This document shows positions 44,798 through 54,540 of a stretch of DNA of 64,000 nt, in pieces. Position 1 is the stretch's first letter, and every line of letters begins with the position of its first letter. The stretch comes from JAJDIA01 sp031555505 (GTDB lineage: Bacteria; Bacteroidota; Bacteroidia; Bacteroidales; Tannerellaceae), in assembly GCA_031555505.1 (NCBI GenBank), contig JAVBUH010000004.1, forward strand, positions 1-64,000, in the 5' to 3' direction. The notes under the pieces were generated by a model, which did no database searches, was not told the DNA's origin, and saw nothing but the letters and a program-made list of their open reading frames with translations. A program made the position numbers and the translations under genes.

Positions 44798-44840
44798 GGT
44801 TGCTGATGAATGATTACTGTTTAATCGTTCACCAGCAACC
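44798..44840 (+). other. Hairpin between xylA and the symporter gene
   Basis: Arms GGTTGCTG (44,798-44,805) and CAGCAACC (44,833-44,840) pair perfectly across a 27-nt loop, ending 17 bases before the symporter ATG. There is no T-run, so it is not a terminator. It could stabilise the xylA mRNA 3' end or tune the translation of the transporter. Confidence 0.55.
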
Positions 44841-44857
44841 GGTAAGGTAGTACTGTT

Positions 44858-46249
44858 ATGAAAGAAAATAAGTATAATGTAGGATATGTCTTCGGCATAA
44901 CCCTGGTAGCAACGTTGGGCGGTTTGCTCTTCGGATATGATACGGCGGTGATATCGGGTGCCGAGAAATCAATTGAGGCATTCCTGGTCAAACCGCTGGG
45001 ATTGAGTTCGTTCATGCATGGGGCAACGGTTTCAAGCGCATTGATCGGTTGTATTATCGGTGGTGCGGTGTCGGGGGTCATTTCTTCCCGCCTGGGACGT
45101 AAGAAATCGTTGGTGCTGGCGGCTGTGCTGTTTTTCCTTTCGGCGCTGGGGTCCGGATTCCCTGAAACGTTGTTCTTTACCCGTGGAGAAGCATCCATGG
45201 CATTGCTGGTTATGTTCAACTTCTACCGGATTATTGGTGGGATTGGCGTGGGCCTGGCTTCGGCCGTATGCCCGATGTATATCGGCGAGATCGCACCGGC
45301 TGAGATCCGTGGACGCCTGGTTTCATGGAATCAATTCGCCATTATCTTTGGTATGTTGGTGGTCTACTTCGTGAACTGGGGTATTGCAAACGGACAATCG
45401 ATCGAGTGGATCAACACGATTGGTTGGAGATATATGTTTGCATCCGAAGCTATTCCGGCTGCCTTGTTTGGTATGCTGGTATTATTCGTGCCCGAAACGC
45501 CGCGCTATCTGGCCTTGGTACACAAGGAAGATAAAGCGTTGCAAGTACTGGAGAAGATCAATACCTCCAAAGAAGCAGCTCGTGTTATCCTGACGGAGAT
45601 TCAGGCTTCGGTGTCAGAAGCCACAAAGGGGAAACTATTCGCTTACGGGACGAAAGTAATCGTGATCGGTATCCTGCTTTCCGTATTCCAGCAGTTTGTA
45701 GGGATTAATGTGGCGCTCTACTATGCCCCGCGTATCTTTGAAAGCATGGGCGCTGCGAAGGATGCTTCCATGTTGCAGACTATCGTGATGGGGTTGGTAA
45801 ACGTGATCTTTACCGTAGTGGCTATTATGACCGTAGATAAGTGGGGACGCAAGCCACTGCTTATTGTCGGCTCCGTCGGTATGGCTGTCGGTATGTTTGC
45901 CATCTCCGGACTGTCTTATTTTAATATCATCGGGATCAGCACGCTGGTGTTCATTATCATCTATACCGCTTCGTTTATGATGTCGTGGGGGCCGATCTGC
46001 TGGGTGTTGATTGCCGAGATCTTCCCTAACAAAATACGTGGACAGGCCGTTGCTATCGCTGTTGCTGCACAATGGAGTGCCAACTATTTCATTTCGTCCA
46101 CTTATCCGGCTATGATGGAGTTCAGTGGTGCCATGACGTATGGCTTCTATGGCCTGATGGCTGTCCTCTCCGCTTTGTTTGTCTGGAAGATGATCCCTGA
46201 AACCAAAGGGAAGACATTGGAGCAGATGGAACAATATTGGAAAAAATGA
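44858..46249 (+). CDS. xylT: D-xylose:H+ symporter (MFS sugar porter)
   Basis: 463 residues with 12 predicted TM helices. Sugar-porter signatures are LGGLLFGYDTAVISG near residue 22, GRKKSL near 83, RIIGGIGVGLASAVCPMYIGEIAPAEIRG in parts near 125-150, VPETPRYL near 212, QQFVGINVALYYAPRIFES near 275, KWGRKPLLIVG near 330 and a C-terminal PETKGKTLEQME. These match XylE-type proton symporters of the inner membrane. Located last in the xylose operon, it is expected to bring in D-xylose. A 41-residue cytoplasmic loop near 225-265 is normal. Closed by a strong terminator. Confidence 0.93.
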   Translation: MKENKYNVGYVFGITLVATLGGLLFGYDTAVISGAEKSIEAFLVKPLGLSSFMHGATVSSALIGCIIGGAVSGVISSRLGRKKSLVLAAVLFFLSALGSGFPETLFFTRGEASMALLVMFNFYRIIGGIGVGLASAVCPMYIGEIAPAEIRGRLVSWNQFAIIFGMLVVYFVNWGIANGQSIEWINTIGWRYMFASEAIPAALFGMLVLFVPETPRYLALVHKEDKALQVLEKINTSKEAARVILTEIQASVSEATKGKLFAYGTKVIVIGILLSVFQQFVGINVALYYAPRIFESMGAAKDASMLQTIVMGLVNVIFTVVAIMTVDKWGRKPLLIVGSVGMAVGMFAISGLSYFNIIGISTLVFIIIYTASFMMSWGPICWVLIAEIFPNKIRGQAVAIAVAAQWSANYFISSTYPAMMEFSGAMTYGFYGLMAVLSALFVWKMIPETKGKTLEQMEQYWKK

Positions 46250-46270
46250 TATACATACATCCGTTATAGG

Positions 46271-46312
46271 AAGGGGCTGCATCATTGGTTTGTATGCAGC
46301 CTTTCTTTTTTC
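46271..46312 (+). terminator. Intrinsic terminator of the xylose operon
   Basis: Stem GGGCTGCAT / ATGCAGCC(T) with a loop of about ten bases and a CTTTCTTTTTT tail, 22 bases after the symporter stop. Confidence 0.88.
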
Positions 46313-46346
46313 TGTCCGTATCTCTTTATTATTGATCAGAAAAAGT

Positions 46347-46354
46347 TATTTTTG
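46347..46354 (+). promoter_or_regulatory. -7 promoter element for the DUF5916 gene
   Basis: TATTTTTG matches TAnnTTTG, 32 bases before the ATG at 46,386. This also shows that the longer reading frame from 46,290 is not used. Confidence 0.55.
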
Positions 46355-46385
46355 CGTTTATTGTTACTTAAATCTACTTTTGACC

Positions 46386-49031
46386 ATGAGATATCTGTTT
46401 GCCGTACTCTTGTTATGTTTGTTTGTATCTGCCAATGCCCAGGAAACGTCTGCGATTCCTTTCGATCAGGCGTATAAACGAAAATATACAATTACGAAGA
46501 TTAGCGGTGAGAAACCGGTGATCGACGGTCGCCTGGACGAAGAACTGTGGAACAGCCGGGGAGAGTGGTCGCAACCCTTTGTGCAGGTGTCTCCGTTAGA
46601 ACGTACGCCGTCTAATTCGCCTACCTACGTTAAGCTGTTTTACGACGATAAGTATATTTACATCGGTATTCGTTGCATGGATGCCGAACCGGAGAAGATG
46701 AACCGTTTCATTAATAACCGGGACGACAACAGCATTGGCGACCTGGTAAGTATCGCCTTTGATACGTACCATGACTTCCGGGCGGCTCCTGAGTTCAACC
46801 TCAACCTGGGTGGCAACAAGACCGACCTGATTGTGACCGACAAACTGGAAGTGAACAGAAGTTGGAATGCTGTATGGGAAGCCCGTACCTATGCCGATGT
46901 TTCCAACTCGTGCTGGACAGCCGAAATGGCCATACCTTTCAGCCAGTTGCGCTACAATCAATTGACCGAAGACGGTATCTGGGGATTACACGTTCGCCGT
47001 ATCATCCGCCGAAACAACGAAGTGCAGAACTGGAGTATGATCCCGTTGAAAAATAACGGTCATGTCTTTTCTTTCGGTGAACTGCACGGAATGACGGAGT
47101 TGCCCAAATCGCGTGGTATTGAATTCCTTCCGTATGTAATGGGCAAGTATGCACACGCGCCGAAGATAGCCGGAAGCCCTTATCAGAAAGGATCGACCTG
47201 GAATGGTGACGCCGGTTTTGATGCCAAGTTCGGGCTGTCTGATTATACCCTCGACCTTACCGTCAATCCCGATTTCGGACAAGTTGAACTTGATCCCTCG
47301 GTCATGAACCTCACGGCTTATGAGACATTCTATGATGAGAAACGTCCCTTCTTCCTCGAAGGAAAACATATCCTGGACTTCAACAACGGCAACGATATGA
47401 TGTTTTATACCCGCCGCATCGGCGCCACGCCCACTTATCAACTGGCGGGTATCGATAATGTGAACAATTTTGCCGAGACAGCGCAAAATGTACCGATCAT
47501 TGGGGCGTTGAAGCTGACGGGAACGAATAAACGCGGAATAACCATCGGTCTTGTGGAAAGCCTTACCGCCCAAACATCACTGGATGTGACCCGCGGTGGC
47601 GTAAAGCTAAAGGAGTCGGTAGAGCCGCTCACCAATTATATGATTGCCCGTGTACAAAAAAACTGGAAAGGCAACGTCTTGTTGGGGGGGATGGTTACAG
47701 CTGTCAACCGCAAATTGGACGAATCTTATCTGAAGGATCTGATGGTGCGGAATGCTTATACAGCGGGTATCGATTATACGCAATATTTCAAAAACCGTCT
47801 CTATTACATCGAAGCCAAGGGTATGTATAGTTATATGGATGGCAGCAAAGAAGCCATCACCGCCCTCCAGCGGAATGCCGTGCATTACTACCAGCGGATA
47901 TCAGGGGCAGATTACCTGGGAGTGGATCCGAACCGTACTTCCCTGGCCGGTACCGGGGGCTATGTGAAGGCCGGCCGGAAAGGGAATGCCAAGTGGACAT
48001 TCTCGGAAAAATTCGGTTGGTCGTCACCCGGCTTTGACCTGAATGCGATCGGTTACCAGAAAGAAACGGATTATTACCTGAATGAGACGGAGATCGCTTT
48101 CCGTCAGACACAACCCTGGAAAGCATTCCGCAGCAATACGTTCACCATGATCCAGATGAATAAATGGAACTTTGGCGGTACATCTATTTCGAATACGATC
48201 TCGCTGAGTTGGAAAAGCATGCTGTGGAACCGCTTCGAGATAGACCTCAAAGAAACCTGGGGGATGAATACACTGGGACGTAAGTTGCGCGGTGGTCCCG
48301 AACTGCGTACAAGTCCTTACTATGTGACCGATGTGAAACTGAATACGGACAAAGCCCGGCGTGCTGTGTTCACCTTTAATTATGTCTTTGATTATAATGC
48401 AAATAAAGTCAATGTATTCCATACCTTTATTCCCGGTATGACACTTCGTCTTGGGAACCACCTGTTGCTTTCGGGCGAATTAGATTATGACTGGCGGCCG
48501 GAAGATCTTCAATATGTCGCGACCATTCCCGGAACGGCAAGTATCCCTTCGGAAGAGGCTACCTACATCATGGGACATATAGACCAACATACATACGGCA
48601 TTACCCTGAAGGCACAGGTGAATGTTACGCCGGATATTTCCCTTCAGTTCTATGGCTCTCCGTATACGTCTACCGGTAAGTATAAGGAGTTTAAGGTGAT
48701 CACCAATCCCACCGCTCGTGAATATACGAATCGTTTCCACCTGTTCACTCCGGAAGAGATTACCTATACCGACGGGCGTTATTCGGTTGATTATGACGGC
48801 CGGCAATATGGATTCAAGAATCCCGACTTCAGTTTCAACGAGTTTCGTTCCAACCTGGTAGCCCGTTGGGAATACAAACCGGGCTCCACGCTATATCTGG
48901 TGTGGGAACATACGATGTCGAACCGCGACACATACGTAATGCCGGGCTGGGGCGACAATCTTGACCGTATGTTCGGCCTTCCGGCAAAAAATGTATTTAT
49001 GGTCAAACTTAATTATTGGTTTAACTTGTAA
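46386..49031 (+). CDS. DUF5916 outer-membrane protein with N-terminal CBM9-like domain
   Basis: 881 residues from ATG 46,386. Signal peptide MRYLFAVLLLCLFVSANAQ. Residues about 40-220 form a carbohydrate-binding-module-9-like fold (EKPVIDGRLDEELWNSRGEW and YVKLFYDDKYIYIGIRCMD). The rest (about 230-881) is the DUF5916 domain of many amphipathic strands, starting GIEFLPYVMGKYAHAP and ending in FMVKLNYWFNL with an aromatic C-terminus, as expected of a large outer-membrane barrel. The family is abundant in Bacteroidetes and its substrate is unknown. It is transcribed from its own promoter after the xylose operon, so a link to xylose is not required. Confidence 0.85.
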   Translation: MRYLFAVLLLCLFVSANAQETSAIPFDQAYKRKYTITKISGEKPVIDGRLDEELWNSRGEWSQPFVQVSPLERTPSNSPTYVKLFYDDKYIYIGIRCMDAEPEKMNRFINNRDDNSIGDLVSIAFDTYHDFRAAPEFNLNLGGNKTDLIVTDKLEVNRSWNAVWEARTYADVSNSCWTAEMAIPFSQLRYNQLTEDGIWGLHVRRIIRRNNEVQNWSMIPLKNNGHVFSFGELHGMTELPKSRGIEFLPYVMGKYAHAPKIAGSPYQKGSTWNGDAGFDAKFGLSDYTLDLTVNPDFGQVELDPSVMNLTAYETFYDEKRPFFLEGKHILDFNNGNDMMFYTRRIGATPTYQLAGIDNVNNFAETAQNVPIIGALKLTGTNKRGITIGLVESLTAQTSLDVTRGGVKLKESVEPLTNYMIARVQKNWKGNVLLGGMVTAVNRKLDESYLKDLMVRNAYTAGIDYTQYFKNRLYYIEAKGMYSYMDGSKEAITALQRNAVHYYQRISGADYLGVDPNRTSLAGTGGYVKAGRKGNAKWTFSEKFGWSSPGFDLNAIGYQKETDYYLNETEIAFRQTQPWKAFRSNTFTMIQMNKWNFGGTSISNTISLSWKSMLWNRFEIDLKETWGMNTLGRKLRGGPELRTSPYYVTDVKLNTDKARRAVFTFNYVFDYNANKVNVFHTFIPGMTLRLGNHLLLSGELDYDWRPEDLQYVATIPGTASIPSEEATYIMGHIDQHTYGITLKAQVNVTPDISLQFYGSPYTSTGKYKEFKVITNPTAREYTNRFHLFTPEEITYTDGRYSVDYDGRQYGFKNPDFSFNEFRSNLVARWEYKPGSTLYLVWEHTMSNRDTYVMPGWGDNLDRMFGLPAKNVFMVKLNYWFNL

Positions 49032-49082
49032 GTGTTCATACGGATTACTACTTTTGTTTTATCGTTTTAAAAACAATAAAAT

Positions 49083-49271
49083 ATGGCAACGAAAGAAAGA
49101 TTGACGCGTTCGAAAGATAAAATGATCGCAGGTGTATGCAGTGGCATAGCGGAATACCTGGGATGGGATCCTACCATCGTCAGGGTTGCATGGGTGTTGC
49201 TGAGTATTTTTACTGCTTTTGCAGGGGTTATCGCCTACCTGGTCCTTTGGATGGTGATGCCTCAGGAATAA
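49083..49271 (+). CDS. PspC-domain membrane protein
   Basis: 62 residues making up one PspC domain: a basic head (KERLTRSKDKMIAGVCSGIAEYLGWDP) and one hydrophobic helix (IVRVAWVLLSIFTAFAGVIAYLVLWMVMP). Members sit in the inner membrane and relate to the phage-shock envelope stress response. The Bacteroidetes single-domain form has no known partner. Nine bases separate it from uvrB, implying co-transcription. Confidence 0.93.
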   Translation: MATKERLTRSKDKMIAGVCSGIAEYLGWDPTIVRVAWVLLSIFTAFAGVIAYLVLWMVMPQE

Positions 49272-49280
49272 AAACCGGGT

Positions 49281-51296
49281 ATGAATTTCGAATTAACGTC
49301 TTCGTTTAGTCCCACCGGCGACCAACCTGAAGCGATCGCGGCTCTTGCGGAAGGGATACGGTCTGGTGTGCCTTATCAGACCCTGTTGGGTGTTACGGGA
49401 TCAGGAAAGACGTTCACGATCGCTAATGTGATCAAAGAGGTACAATGTTCCACGTTGATACTTAGTCACAATAAGACCTTGGCTGCCCAATTGTATAGCG
49501 AGTTCAAATCCTTTTTCCCGCACAATGCTGTGGAGTATTTCGTATCCTATTACGACTACTACCAACCGGAAGCCTACCTTCCTACCACGGATACGTATAT
49601 AGAGAAAGACCTCGATATCAACGAAGAGATCGATAAGTTGCGCCTGCGTGCCACGGCCTCTTTGCTATCGGGGCGAAAAGATGTGATTGTTGTTTCCTCC
49701 GTGTCGTGCCTGTATGGTATGGCTGATCCGAGCGCTTTTGCCGAAAAAGTGGCGCATGTGAAGAAAGGGATGCAGATCAACCGTGACCAACTGCTACGCA
49801 GGTTTGTGGAAGCGCTGTATGTGAATAATAAGGTGGAATTCCAGCGTGGCTGTTTTCGTGTGAACGGTGATACGGTGGATATTTACCCGGCGATCGAGAC
49901 CTTTGACGAAGTAGCTTATCGTATTGAGTTCTGGGGCGACGAGATAGACCGTATTTCTTCCTTTAATCCGTTGACGGGTGCCGATATTGATGAACAGGAC
50001 GAACTGAATATCTACCCCACCAACCTTTTTGTTACTACACAGGAACGAATTAACATGGCCATCGGCCAGATCGATGTGGATCTCGGTACCCAGGTGGAGT
50101 TCCTGAAACAGACAGGTAAGCCTTTTGAAGCCAAGCGATTGTATGAACGGGTTACCTTCGACCTGGAGATGATCCGTGAACTGGGACATTGTTCAGGTAT
50201 TGAGAACTACTCACGCTACTTCGATGGTCGTGGCCCCGGTGAGCGTCCTTTCTGCCTGTTGGATTATTTTCCGAAAGACTTTCTGCTGGTGGTAGACGAA
50301 AGCCATGTCACTATTCCGCAGATACGCGCCATGTACGGAGGCGATTATGCCCGAAAGAAAAACCTGGTGGAGTATGGCTTCCGCCTGCCGGCAGCCATGG
50401 ACAACCGCCCGCTTACGTTTGACGAATTCGAATCGCTCACCCCATTAGCTATCTATGTCAGCGCCACGCCGGCCGATTTTGAACTGGCTAAGAGCGAAGG
50501 GGTGGTGGTAGACCAGTTAATCCGTCCGACCGGATTGTTGGATCCGATCATCGAGATTCGCCCGACGCTGAACCAAATAGACGACCTGATGGAAGAAATC
50601 ACCCATGTGGCTGCACGCAACGAACGGGTATTGGTCACCACACTAACCAAGCGTATGGCCGAAGAACTGACGGCTTACCTGGACCGTATGGGTGTACGTT
50701 GCAATTATATCCATAGTGATGTGGAAACACTGGACCGTATCCAGATCATGGACGACCTGCGAAAGGGTGTGTATGATGTGCTGATCGGTGTAAACCTGCT
50801 GCGTGAAGGGCTTGACCTGCCCGAAGTCTCGCTTGTTGCTATCCTGGATGCCGACAAGGAGGGGTTCCTCCGTTCGCACCGTTCGCTCACACAAACGGCC
50901 GGCCGTGCAGCGCGTAATATTAATGGGAAGGTGATTTTTTATGCCGACAAGATCACTGAAAGTATGCGGCTTACAATGGATGAGACCACTCGCCGACGGG
51001 AGAAACAATTGGCCTATAACGAAAAACACGGCATCACGCCGCGTCAGATTGTGAAGACAAGTATGTCTCTGTTAGGCGAAAAACCACAAGCCGCCGAACC
51101 GTATGCTTATCTGGAGCCTGAGTTGAGCCTGGTGGCCGATCCGGTTGTGCAGCACATGACGCGTCCGCAATTGGAGAAGGCTATCGAACGCACGAAGAAG
51201 CTGATGACAGAGGCTGCCAAAAAACTCGAATTTATGGAAGCCGCACAGTATCGCGACGAGCTGATCAAGTTGCAGGATATGCTGGCTGCCAACTAA
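49281..51296 (+). CDS. uvrB: Excinuclease ABC subunit B
   Basis: 671 residues, canonical UvrB length. It verifies DNA lesions with UvrA and then loads UvrC in nucleotide excision repair. Walker A LLGVTGSGKTF near residue 35, the beta-hairpin YFVSYYDYYQPEAYLP near 90, VDESHV near 340 (helicase motif II), helicase motifs V/VI near 505-545 (VGVNLLREGLDLPEVSLV in parts, QTAGRAARN) and the UVR motif with QLEKAIERTKKLM near the C-terminus, which binds UvrC, are present. Confidence 0.97.
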   Translation: MNFELTSSFSPTGDQPEAIAALAEGIRSGVPYQTLLGVTGSGKTFTIANVIKEVQCSTLILSHNKTLAAQLYSEFKSFFPHNAVEYFVSYYDYYQPEAYLPTTDTYIEKDLDINEEIDKLRLRATASLLSGRKDVIVVSSVSCLYGMADPSAFAEKVAHVKKGMQINRDQLLRRFVEALYVNNKVEFQRGCFRVNGDTVDIYPAIETFDEVAYRIEFWGDEIDRISSFNPLTGADIDEQDELNIYPTNLFVTTQERINMAIGQIDVDLGTQVEFLKQTGKPFEAKRLYERVTFDLEMIRELGHCSGIENYSRYFDGRGPGERPFCLLDYFPKDFLLVVDESHVTIPQIRAMYGGDYARKKNLVEYGFRLPAAMDNRPLTFDEFESLTPLAIYVSATPADFELAKSEGVVVDQLIRPTGLLDPIIEIRPTLNQIDDLMEEITHVAARNERVLVTTLTKRMAEELTAYLDRMGVRCNYIHSDVETLDRIQIMDDLRKGVYDVLIGVNLLREGLDLPEVSLVAILDADKEGFLRSHRSLTQTAGRAARNINGKVIFYADKITESMRLTMDETTRRREKQLAYNEKHGITPRQIVKTSMSLLGEKPQAAEPYAYLEPELSLVADPVVQHMTRPQLEKAIERTKKLMTEAAKKLEFMEAAQYRDELIKLQDMLAAN

Positions 51297-51322
51297 TTTA
51301 CGTATCGTTCTTATAAAATAAT

Positions 51323-52204
51323 ATGCGTATGAAAAGATCTGTTATGTTCCGTTGGACCGTTGGATACTTGATACTATTGTGCTGCTTCACGGTTAAAGTA
51401 AGCGGGCAATCCGCCAACGGTCGTCCGTTGTTTTGTACGGATGAAGACCGTGCTATTTTTGCCCGTTTCCTCCGCGAAATGGATGATAAACGATCCCTGC
51501 CTGTGGAAGCGCTCACGATCGAGGTAGCGCGTTTCTTCCTTGGTGCCCCGTATGTGGCGGCTACGCTGGAGAAAGAACCGGAAGGATTGGTTGTGAATTT
51601 CCGGGAACTCGATTGTACCACGTTTGTGGAAACGGTGCTCACGCTTACACGTACATTGAAAGAACCGGATCCTTCCTTCGATACCTATTGCCGGTTGTTG
51701 CAGGGACTGCGTTACCGCAACGGTATAGCAGGCGAATATACGGATCGGTTGCATTATACGTCGGATTGGTTGTATGAAAACGGCCGAAAAGGCATCGTGC
51801 AGGATATCACCTGTACCATCGGTGGTGTATCTCATCCCGTTACACTCTCTTTCATGTCTACCCATCCGGATAGTTATGCACCGTTAAAAGACCAACCTGA
51901 ACGGATCGCATTTATGGCTGCCAAGGAAAAAGAGATCAGCGCCCGAGCCTATTGTTACATACCGGAGGCCGATATCGAGCGGCTGGGAGCGGGGATGCAC
52001 AGTGGGGATATGGTGTGTTTTGTGACGTCGATTGCCGGATTGGATATATCCCACGTAGGTATTATCTGCCGCACGGAAGGCAAACTGACTTTTATCCATG
52101 CCTCTTCATCGGCAAAGAAGGTGATACTGAACGATGATCCATTGGCTGTCTATGTGCAGAAGATCAAGAGTAATACCGGTATAATGGTAGCCCGGTTGAA
52201 GTAA
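51323..52204 (+). CDS. DUF1460 family secreted amidase-like protein
   Basis: 293 residues. Signal peptide of about 30 residues (MRMKRSVMFRWTVGYLILLCCFTVKVSGQ). The DUF1460 fold (N-acetylmuramoyl-L-alanine-amidase-like, NlpC/P60 clan) is marked by FRELDCTTFVETVLTLTRT, where the Cys of DCTTFVE is the likely nucleophile, and the later HVGIICR with the His partner, plus FIHASSSAKKV. It may cleave cell-wall peptides in the periplasm. It is 26 bases after uvrB, and the convergent DUF5686 gene ends only 2 bases beyond it. Confidence 0.87.
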   Translation: MRMKRSVMFRWTVGYLILLCCFTVKVSGQSANGRPLFCTDEDRAIFARFLREMDDKRSLPVEALTIEVARFFLGAPYVAATLEKEPEGLVVNFRELDCTTFVETVLTLTRTLKEPDPSFDTYCRLLQGLRYRNGIAGEYTDRLHYTSDWLYENGRKGIVQDITCTIGGVSHPVTLSFMSTHPDSYAPLKDQPERIAFMAAKEKEISARAYCYIPEADIERLGAGMHSGDMVCFVTSIAGLDISHVGIICRTEGKLTFIHASSSAKKVILNDDPLAVYVQKIKSNTGIMVARLK

Positions 52205-52206
52205 GG

Positions 52207-54387
52207 TCACTGGAATAATTCGAAAGCAAATTTAAACCCCGCCCCCTGGTACTCGTGCCGGTCGAAGGCGGCAAAGGCAGCCACACTGAAGAGGTGGTTG
52301 CCAAATCCGTAACCTATTTCCGTATAGCAGGGCAGGGCAGGTGTCCACAACTGCCCCAGATACATGCGTTCGGACAAGACGTATTTGGAGGCGCTGCGCT
52401 TGAGCCATTGGAAAAGCAGGAATGGTGTTTCATACAGCAGATGCGCCTGTACATACTTATCGGCTGCGTTGTACCATTCCCGGCCGAGAAGATTGAATAC
52501 GCCACCGATCTGGTCATTCCAGGAGTCGGGGAAGTTACGCCGTGCAAAGTACGTAAAATCAGCAAAATAAGTAGACTTGGCATTGAAATAGGTTCCCCCG
52601 CTGACATAGTAATTCAATCGTTTCAGTAAGCCCATTGGCAGGCTTTGTTCCAAGCTGGCTTCTATCCGTCCATAATCGCCCGAACTGTTGAAAATACCCG
52701 GGATAGCACGTGCAAGTTCGACGGACAGCGTGGGGTAGTAGGAGTATACATATTCTTTTTGCCGGCCGATCATGCGGTAAAACTGCCGGGGGGTGTATAC
52801 GAAACCCAGGGTGGGGGTGAAGTCGTTGTATGTGTCATGGATCAGGTTTTCCACATCGTCGCCGGGATCGATCTCTGTTTGCTTTGTTACCGGAATGCGG
52901 CTGTGGTAAGAGATGCCGGTATTGAGCAACAGGCCGTTGGTGAGCTCAATTTGGTTTTTCAGTTCGGCAAAATAATGGCGGAAATACGGCAGATCCAAAT
53001 CACTGAAATTGAAAGCAGAGTCTTTCAGGTGCATATTGATCGAATCCATCATCTGCGACGGGTAACTGTCGTTCCCGTTGGCTACAAGCAGGCTGATGCC
53101 GCCTTTTTTCTCCGGCTTGTACTGCCAGTCGCCGTACACTTTGAAGAACACTTCTTTCCGCTTGAATACAAAACCAACCTCGGGACGGAAGTAAAACGAT
53201 TGTCCGTCGTTGAATGTTTTGTTGATCCGCAGCCGTTGTTTATAGGTGATCCCGTTGCGGGCCGAATACCCCAGCTGTGCCGGATTAAGGAAGCCGGAGT
53301 AGCGGAAGCGGGTCTGCTTATAGTCGAATCGCTTACTGCTGGTGAGTTGCTCCGTCAGGTCCATGTAGCGTAACATCTGGGAGGTGTCTGTACGGTACAC
53401 CACCGGCGCAACGGTGTGGAGCAGCTTTTGTTCTTCCGCTGTCAGAGGTGTATCCCGCTCATTGGCCCAGTAAGCCGAGTCGTTTACGATTGGCACGGAA
53501 TCCATGGTAATGGTGTAGTATTGTGTGAGGTCTAACGGTTTCCATTTATCAGCAAAGTAATCTTCCGTCACCCATTCCACTTCATTAAAGTTGAACGCTA
53601 TGTGGTAATTGGTTTCCACCACATTGCCCAATACCTGGTAGCGCAGCTTGAGGTCGGCTACCTCCGGCATGATTAGTTTCTGTGAGCCATTGCCAAACTG
53701 CAGCATGATATTAAATTGAGCAAATTGTACCCTCCCGTTGAAATCGATCTTCTCAATTTTCCAGGTGCCGTCGCGTACCCACATATCTCCGCACACCAGC
53801 TTCTGGCTCCACTGTTTAGGCAGGAAGCGGATCTGATAGACAGGTTCGCCTTGCGTCGTGTCTATATTCTCCACATTGAAATGGTAATGGCGATAGGCAT
53901 TACGGGCGATAGGCATGATGATCGCATCATTGTATGCTGTGGGCGAGTAGATGTTGATATTGAGGAAGTTAAGCGCTTCTTCGCACTTGTAGCGGTCGGG
54001 GATGGAATTGCCGTGTACGGCCTTGATCGTATGGCGAAAGCTGTTTGGGGCGTCGTATTCGGTGTCGGTAACGATCTCGAACAGCATATCCTTGTTTCTC
54101 CGGTTTACCGGGAAGATCCGGTTGGCATATCGAATCAACGCATTTTTTTTCAGTATCTCTGTCCGCCCCTTAATATATATTTCCGATTGGTATCGGGAGA
54201 TTGCATCGGCATAAAAGAGGGCCTTTGATGCGACCACATGCATCATGGAATCGGCTTGCCGCCGTGAATCAGGCGTGGCGTGTCCGAATGCCAGGATACG
54301 GTTGTCAAAAGTGTCCTGCGCAAAAGTAGGCACACTTAAGAGGGTAAGCAGTAAGGTCAGTATGCAGATTAGCTTTTTCAATGGCAA
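52207..54387 (-). CDS. DUF5686 family outer-membrane protein
   Basis: 726 residues. Signal peptide MPLKKLICILTLLLTLLSVPTFAQ. The N-terminal portion (about 40-300) has the family opening ASKALFYADAISRYQSEIYIKGR in parts and strands such as VYQIRFLPKQWSQKLVCGDMWVRDGTWKIEKIDF. The C-terminal portion is a large amphipathic barrel ending GAGFKFAFELFQ. Many homologues begin with a carboxypeptidase-regulatory-like domain (about 90 residues). It is absent here, and the protein goes straight from the signal peptide to DUF5686. Function unknown. Divergent from the Crp/Fnr-type regulator with 150 bases between them, and convergent with the DUF1460 gene. Confidence 0.82.
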   Translation of the reverse strand: MPLKKLICILTLLLTLLSVPTFAQDTFDNRILAFGHATPDSRRQADSMMHVVASKALFYADAISRYQSEIYIKGRTEILKKNALIRYANRIFPVNRRNKDMLFEIVTDTEYDAPNSFRHTIKAVHGNSIPDRYKCEEALNFLNINIYSPTAYNDAIIMPIARNAYRHYHFNVENIDTTQGEPVYQIRFLPKQWSQKLVCGDMWVRDGTWKIEKIDFNGRVQFAQFNIMLQFGNGSQKLIMPEVADLKLRYQVLGNVVETNYHIAFNFNEVEWVTEDYFADKWKPLDLTQYYTITMDSVPIVNDSAYWANERDTPLTAEEQKLLHTVAPVVYRTDTSQMLRYMDLTEQLTSSKRFDYKQTRFRYSGFLNPAQLGYSARNGITYKQRLRINKTFNDGQSFYFRPEVGFVFKRKEVFFKVYGDWQYKPEKKGGISLLVANGNDSYPSQMMDSINMHLKDSAFNFSDLDLPYFRHYFAELKNQIELTNGLLLNTGISYHSRIPVTKQTEIDPGDDVENLIHDTYNDFTPTLGFVYTPRQFYRMIGRQKEYVYSYYPTLSVELARAIPGIFNSSGDYGRIEASLEQSLPMGLLKRLNYYVSGGTYFNAKSTYFADFTYFARRNFPDSWNDQIGGVFNLLGREWYNAADKYVQAHLLYETPFLLFQWLKRSASKYVLSERMYLGQLWTPALPCYTEIGYGFGNHLFSVAAFAAFDRHEYQGAGFKFAFELFQ

Positions 54388-54504
54388 CCCTTTTGAACAA
54401 AATTACGGTTTATAATCTATAAACTAACAGCTTATCTGTTAAAATGTTCGTACAATATATAAAATTATCTGATGAAACATGAGCAGGTATCGAAAGAAAA
54501 GCCG

Positions 54505-54512
54505 TATATTTG
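54505..54512 (+). promoter_or_regulatory. -7 promoter element for the Crp/Fnr regulator
   Basis: TATATTTG matches TAnnTTTG, 29 bases before the GTG at 54,541, which supports that start. Confidence 0.5.
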
Positions 54513-54540
54513 TGCTTCATAAGTATGTTATAAAGCAGTC

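Noticed and set aside
54130..54150. AATCAACGCATTTTTT as a third copy of the 27.6/28.2-kb direct repeat
   Set aside because: It lies inside the DUF5686 coding sequence (codons for KKNALIR) and does not extend; probably chance.
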